Shown here: in pieces, positions 60,423-64,000 of the stretch | Layout of the letters: each line of letters opens with the position of its first letter | Position numbering within the stretch: the stretch's first letter is position 1 | Assembly: GCA_009789175.1 (NCBI GenBank) | Contig: CP046868.1 | Span: 36,261 to 100,260 of the forward strand | Length of the DNA stretch: 64,000 bases | Direction of reading: 5' to 3' | From: Salinibaculum litoreum | GTDB taxonomy: Archaea; Halobacteriota; Halobacteria; Halobacteriales; Haloarculaceae | Notes under the pieces: generated by a model | What the model was told of the DNA's origin: nothing | Database searches by the model: none | The model's input: only the letters and a program-made list of their open reading frames with translations | Position numbers and translations under genes: made by a program

Positions 60423-60965
60423 CTACTCCAGGCGAACTCGGGCGTCGGGGTGCTGGTCGGCGTCTTCCGCTATCGGACCGTCACGACGCTTCTCTTCGAG
60501 TTGCGCTTTCGCCTCTTCGCGGTCGAGTCCGCCGACGGTAGCGACGATATCGAGGAGTAGGTTCTCCGGGACACCTCTTCCCGCACCGCCCTGGCCGATC
60601 GATACGTCTGTCTCTGTGAGCACTTCGACGAAGTCGACGATATCGTCAGCCCCGCCCAGGCGGTCGTGCCACTCGGCCGGGTAGTTGCTCACTCTCCCAT
60701 CGCCGAGATCGTACACGGCGTCTTCGCCGATCCACGTCTCGCTGTTTCGGCGCTTCTCCTCGATCCGGTCGAGCATGACATCGCTGTTCAGTTGACTGAG
60801 TCCTTCCCGGTCGAGCGCGTTCGCGTACGCCTCGACGACGTCCCACGGGACGCCCGGACCGTCAGTCGAGTGGTACTGCTCGATGAGAGAGAGGAACTCG
60901 TCGGCGAGCAACGAATCCCCGCGGTGGCCGAACTCCTCGATGATGTGGTCGTGTAGTTCCACCAT
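60423..60965 (-). CDS. Conserved-looking hypothetical helical protein
   Basis: A 180-residue acidic soluble protein from the chosen start MVELHDHIIEEFGHRGDSLL. The upstream in-frame extension looks like promoter DNA. Notable parts are LADEFLSLIEQYHSTDGPGV, SDVMLDRIEEKRRNSETWIG, DAVYDLGDGRVSNYPAEWHD and DREEAKAQLEEKRRDGPIAE. No domain is recognised. It has no signal or membrane segment and lies between rdfA and the antiporter gene. Confidence 0.65.
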   Translation of the reverse strand: MVELHDHIIEEFGHRGDSLLADEFLSLIEQYHSTDGPGVPWDVVEAYANALDREGLSQLNSDVMLDRIEEKRRNSETWIGEDAVYDLGDGRVSNYPAEWHDRLGGADDIVDFVEVLTETDVSIGQGGAGRGVPENLLLDIVATVGGLDREEAKAQLEEKRRDGPIAEDADQHPDARVRLE

Positions 60966-61008
60966 CACTGGATTGAACGATCGCGACGGCAATAAACAAC
61001 AGTCCATA

Positions 61009-62302
61009 TCAGTCCGTCGGCGCGGGCCGACGCGTGTCACGCATCTCGTCGAGTTTCGCCATCACCGGGTTCGCCAGCACTCCGTGGAGTACCGCCGAGA
61101 ACAGCACAGTCGCCGCGACAATGGCCCAGATCTCCTCGTGGGCACCGAAACGGGCGTTGTTCAGACCGTACGCGAGATAGTAGAACGAACCGATCCCGCG
61201 GATGCCGAAAAACGAGATCACGGACCGTTCGCTCCACGACGCTGCCGACCCGAGCATCCCGATCAGCCCCGCCAACGGTCGGACCGCCAGAACGAGTAGC
61301 ACCGCTACTATCGCGCCCGTTCTCGAAAGCGGAGCGAGAAGCCCGCTCACCAGTGCACCCCGAACAGGATGAGGACGGCGGACATCAGCAGGCGTTCGAC
61401 GACCACGGCGAAATCGTGGAGCGTCTCGTGGTAATCGTGTGTCCATTCGTAATGACGCAGTACGAGCGCCGTGACAAACACGGCGATGAACCCGTACCCC
61501 TGTATGATCTCGGTCAACCCGTAGGACAGAAGCGTTGCGGCGAGCGCTTCCGCACCTTCCATCACGCGCGCGAGCCTCGTCGTACTCGGCGCTCCGAAGA
61601 CGAACCACGCCACGACTTTGCCGATGACGTACCCGGCGATCACGCCCACGACGATCTTGTAGACGACGTAAAAGGCCAGCCACTCGCCGACCCAACTGAC
61701 AGCGAACAGACCCGGTGCCGTCGCAGCCAGGATAGCAGCGTACGTAAACGGGAACGCGAGACCGTCGTTGAGCCCCGCCTCCGAGGTGAGCGCGAATCTG
61801 ACCCGCCCTTCCTGTCGCTCGGGGTCTATCTCCTCGTCCTGGTCCGCTTGCGGCTCGCCGACCTGCACGTCCGCCGCCATCACCGGGTCCGTCGGCGCGA
61901 TGACGGCACGAACAGTATGGCTAACGCCGGGAGCATTCCGAGGACCCACCAGCCGATGACCATTGTCATCGCGATCGTGATGACCATCGTTATCCCGAGC
62001 AGACGCCAGGTCGACGCCCAGGCCCGCCAGTCGAACGGTCGGTCGAGTTTCAGCCCTGCACCCATCAGTGCAATGATGACGACCAGTTCGGTCAGCCGTT
62101 CCGTTAGTTCCGCGTTGCCGACGGGGTCGATGGGAGGCAGCCCGATAGGGATCGAGAACACGAGCGCGCCGAATCCTATGTAGAGTAAGGGAAACGAGAG
62201 CGGTTTGTCCGAAACCATCTTCGGCAGGACTACCGCTCCGAGGATGGCGATGCTGACGATCACCAGCCCGACGTGATACAGATCGACGTGAAACTCGACC
62301 AT
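61009..62302 (-). pseudogene. Cation/proton antiporter (CPA family), interrupted by two frameshifts
   Basis: Three consecutive frames together encode a monovalent cation:proton antiporter. The first frame, from MVEFHVDLYHVGLVIVSIAI to PALAILF, covers the first four to five helices. The second contains APTDPVMAADVQVGEP and ALTSEAGLNDGLAFPFTYAA, the conserved ion-binding motifs of CPA transporters (TDP and the E-x-GLNDG-type helix). The third, GLLAPLSRTGAIVAVLLVLA to the stop at 61009, includes FFGIRGIGSFYYLAYGLNNA. One base is missing near 61907-61910 and one near 61355-61357; with both restored the length is 431 residues with about 12 helices. It would exchange Na+ or K+ for H+ across the membrane. 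Confidence 0.87.
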
Positions 62303-62538
62303 GTAGACGGTGATACGACAGAGAAAAACTTGAATACCGGCGTCGCATGCTGGCGCTCCGCCACAGACGGCGCGGTAGACGACCGCCCCGGTATCAGTGC
62401 CGACCGCCGGTCTGCCGTCCGCGGTTTTGCCCGCGCTCGCCCGTCGATCCGACGTGGTGCTGGGCGAGGCCTCGTTCCGTCGTTCCTTCGCCGTGGCGCT
62501 CCGTCGGCTGCTGGCCGTGCTGCTCGGAGCGCTGCTGA
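62303..62538. other. Gln/Arg/Gly-coding low-complexity DNA
   Basis: The minus strand here has one open frame (to a stop at 62394) rich in Gln, Arg, Thr and Gly, continuing the low-complexity region described next. It may be its 3-prime half after a frameshift. The first part (62303-62393) is the promoter region of the antiporter gene. Confidence 0.35.
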
Positions 62539-62997
62539 CTACCCTGTTGCCTGGACTGTTGATACTGCTCCGTCCCCCGCCCGCGACCCGTCTGCTCGTG
62601 ACGATCTGTCCTCTCGTCTGTTTCGACTGTCGTCCCTGACCGTATCGCTTGTCCCGTCGACTGGCACCTCGCCCGCCGCGCTCGAATTCCGTCTGCTGGT
62701 CGCTCCGTGTCTGCCGGTGTCCCTGTTGGCTCTGCTGTCCGCCACGTTGCTGGCTCCGGTGTTGCTGTCCGCGCCGCTGTTGTCGGCGGTGCTGCTGGTT
62801 CCTGCCTTCGGTGCCGCCGCCTCGCTGGCTTCTCCGTTGGATCTGCGGGTTCTGTCCCTGGTTTCGGTTCCCGTACTGGTCTCGCTGTTGCGTCCGTCGC
62901 TGCTGATCTCCCTGCTGTCCGCTTCGTCCTGACCGCTCTGTCGGTACTCGCCGATACCTTCGGACCTTCGTGTTGATGATGCGGCATGGTCGAACAA
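62539..62997 (-). CDS. Possible low-complexity Ser/Asp/Arg-rich protein
   Basis: The DNA is built from repeats of cagcag, ggcgga and accagc-like units, so all three minus-strand frames stay open over 300 bases or more. The frame reported (152 residues, starting MFDHAASSTRRSEGIGEYRQ) has the best GC bias in the third position and is acidic-polar. The Q/R/G-rich frames are alternatives, and a frameshift inside a longer Gln-rich protein (62394-62987) is possible. No domain is recognised. It is hydrophilic and likely disordered. Confidence 0.35.
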   Translation of the reverse strand: MFDHAASSTRRSEGIGEYRQSGQDEADSREISSDGRNSETSTGTETRDRTRRSNGEASEAAAPKAGTSSTADNSGADSNTGASNVADSRANRDTGRHGATSRRNSSAAGEVPVDGTSDTVRDDSRNRREDRSSRADGSRAGDGAVSTVQATG

Positions 62998-63250
62998 TGC
63001 TACTCCCTGATTCGGATTAAACCGATTCCACTGTTCGAACTGTTTCGCGGTCTACCACCGGTGATATCCGTCTAAATCCAACGTTTCGAGCGTTTGAACC
63101 CGAACACAGCGGAACAGGGTTGCTATCCCGCTCGCGTGGGCGCTGTCGACCCCGACCACGCCGACTAAGCCCGAATTACCGCTCGACGCGGCGTCGATTC
63201 CGGCCGGTCTACCTACGCATCCTTTGCGTTCGCCTCCGTCCCCGTATCCC

Positions 63251-63377
63251 ATGTCCGACCTCTCCGAAACGCGGACGGCGATCCGGCGGACGAGCGACCA
63301 CGTCGAGACGGGCGCAAAAACGCATCGCGGAGTACCGCGACGAACAAGCGCGAGACGAGTCCGACGACGAGGAGTGA
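63251..63377 (+). pseudogene. Short charged protein, interrupted by one frameshift
   Basis: It begins MSDLSETRTAIRRTSDHVET and in another frame ends RIAEYRDEQARDESDDEE. Removing one A from the aaaaa run at 63316-63320 joins both into a 41-residue highly charged protein of a type common in haloarchaea. Function is unknown. Confidence 0.5.
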
Positions 63378-63467
63378 GCCCGGCAGCGACAGATCCGGGC
63401 GACTGAGGCGGGGTTTACGACACACCTCGCGTCCGCGTTTATGTAGATCGGCGTTGCAGGTCCGATC

Positions 63468-63654
63468 ATGGGCGACGATACAGAGAACGGCACCGGCGAA
63501 ACCGGGGACGAACGCTGACGAGGAACAGGACGTGAACCAGTACGGCGGGGGCGACCAGGAATCGACGCAGTCGAGCAGACGGAACGCCGCGAGGGACGAT
63601 GTCGAGACGGAGGAGGATTCCGAAGAGGAGGACGGAGACGAGTTCGCCGAGTAA
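63468..63654 (+). pseudogene. Short acidic protein, interrupted by one frameshift
   Basis: It begins MGDDTENGTGETGD and, after removing one G from gggg at 63504-63507, continues NADEEQDVNQYGGGDQESTQ through DDVETEEDSEEEDGDEFAE, giving 61 residues with a very acidic, probably disordered composition. No family is recognised. Confidence 0.5.
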
Positions 63655-63694
63655 CCCGCACGGTTTTCGTAGCTCCGCGTCGTTCTCTTCATCC

Positions 63695-64000
63695 ATGGGA
63701 ACGTCCGGAACCTCGCCCGTCGACTGGAACGCCCTGCCGGAGTTCACACTCGAAAACGACCCCCGACGCCGACCGGAGCGACGCGCCGGACCACGTCCGG
63801 GCGGCAAGCGTATTCGAATCGCCTGTTCGATGCGTCGTTCGAGGCAGGCGACAGCGGCAAGTACGTCTACCTCGTGGACGTCGAGGAATCCTTTTTCAAC
63901 GAGGTGGAAGCCGAACGTGACCTCGAACCAGTCGACGAGACGTACGCCTCGTTCAGAGACGACCCCGACGTGATCGCGCTCGAACGGTTCGAGCAGTTGC
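63695..64000 (+). pseudogene. Partial unrecognised protein with two frameshifts, runs off window
   Basis: It begins MGTSGTSPVDWNALPEFTLE and should continue DPDADRSDAPDHVRAAS and then NRLFDASFEAGDSGKYVYLV, DVEESFFNEVEAERDLEPVD. These parts are in three frames. One extra C in the ccccc at 63760-63764 and one indel near 63811-63817 account for the breaks. The protein is acidic and soluble over the visible 100 residues. The family is not recognised. The gene continues beyond position 64000. Confidence 0.5.

Noticed and set aside
62273..62932. Plus-strand 219-residue Leu/Ser/Val-rich frame resembling a membrane protein
   Set aside because: It is the complement of the low-complexity repeat region. 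The hydrophobicity comes from ctg/ctc repeats, not from a real membrane family.
1..64000. tRNA or rRNA genes
   Set aside because: No cloverleaf-like segments with T-loop (GTTCAAATC-type) signatures and no rRNA conserved stretches were recognised by eye. A covariance search would be needed to exclude them fully.

Overview
The window is GC-rich, with strongly acidic proteins, GC-biased third codon positions, Tat (twin-arginine) export signals and many families restricted to haloarchaea (HalX response regulator, HalOD1 domains, DUF7344, halocyanin, RdfA, a PGF-CTERM-type surface protein). It is therefore from a haloarchaeon (class Halobacteria); genus and replicon cannot be fixed from sequence alone.

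Region 1 (about 0.2-17 kb) carries replication and housekeeping genes. Two different Orc1/Cdc6 initiators lie about 10 kb apart on the minus strand. Each is followed upstream by its own, sequence-distinct family of origin-recognition-box (ORB) repeats around AT-rich DNA, so this looks like two neighbouring replication origins. A third inverted ORB pair of the first type sits between a RAD55-like gene and a HalX response regulator. Between the origins lie a tungstate ABC transporter (tupABC) with a ModE-like regulator, an XPB/Rad25 helicase and a halocyanin. CapA-like and aldo/keto reductase genes precede the first origin.

Region 2 (about 17-25 kb) has small regulators, a MITE-like inverted repeat, a frameshifted zinc-ribbon gene, a DUF1616/DUF457 membrane pair, a FemAB-like transferase and a phosphodiesterase-type hydrolase.

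Region 3 (about 25-53 kb) is a surface-glycan locus. An eight-gene operon encodes a complete Wbp/Wlb-type route (dehydrogenase, 3-oxidase, 3-aminotransferase, N-acetyltransferase, 2-epimerase) predicted to make UDP-2,3-diacetamido-2,3-dideoxy-mannuronic acid, plus a GT2 transferase, a polysaccharide deacetylase and a FemAB-like transferase. Further on are GT4, GT61 and DUF354 transferases, a sugar nucleotidyltransferase, a UDP-glucuronate decarboxylase-like epimerase, a polytopic membrane protein, a sulfatase-like enzyme, a Wzx-type flippase, a PKD surface protein and two paralogous secreted parallel beta-helix proteins.

Region 4 (about 53-64 kb) has glmS, which supplies amino sugar to the glycan pathway, DUF7344/HalOD1 regulators, an orphan phnM, the cell-shape gene rdfA, a cation/proton antiporter and several short acidic genes.

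A general caution: at least ten genes, including glmS, are interrupted by single-base indels, mostly in or next to short homopolymers. In the nine genes that are complete within the window, correcting the indels restores a reading frame divisible by three. Sequencing error is the simplest explanation, and these genes are reported as joined but frameshifted.
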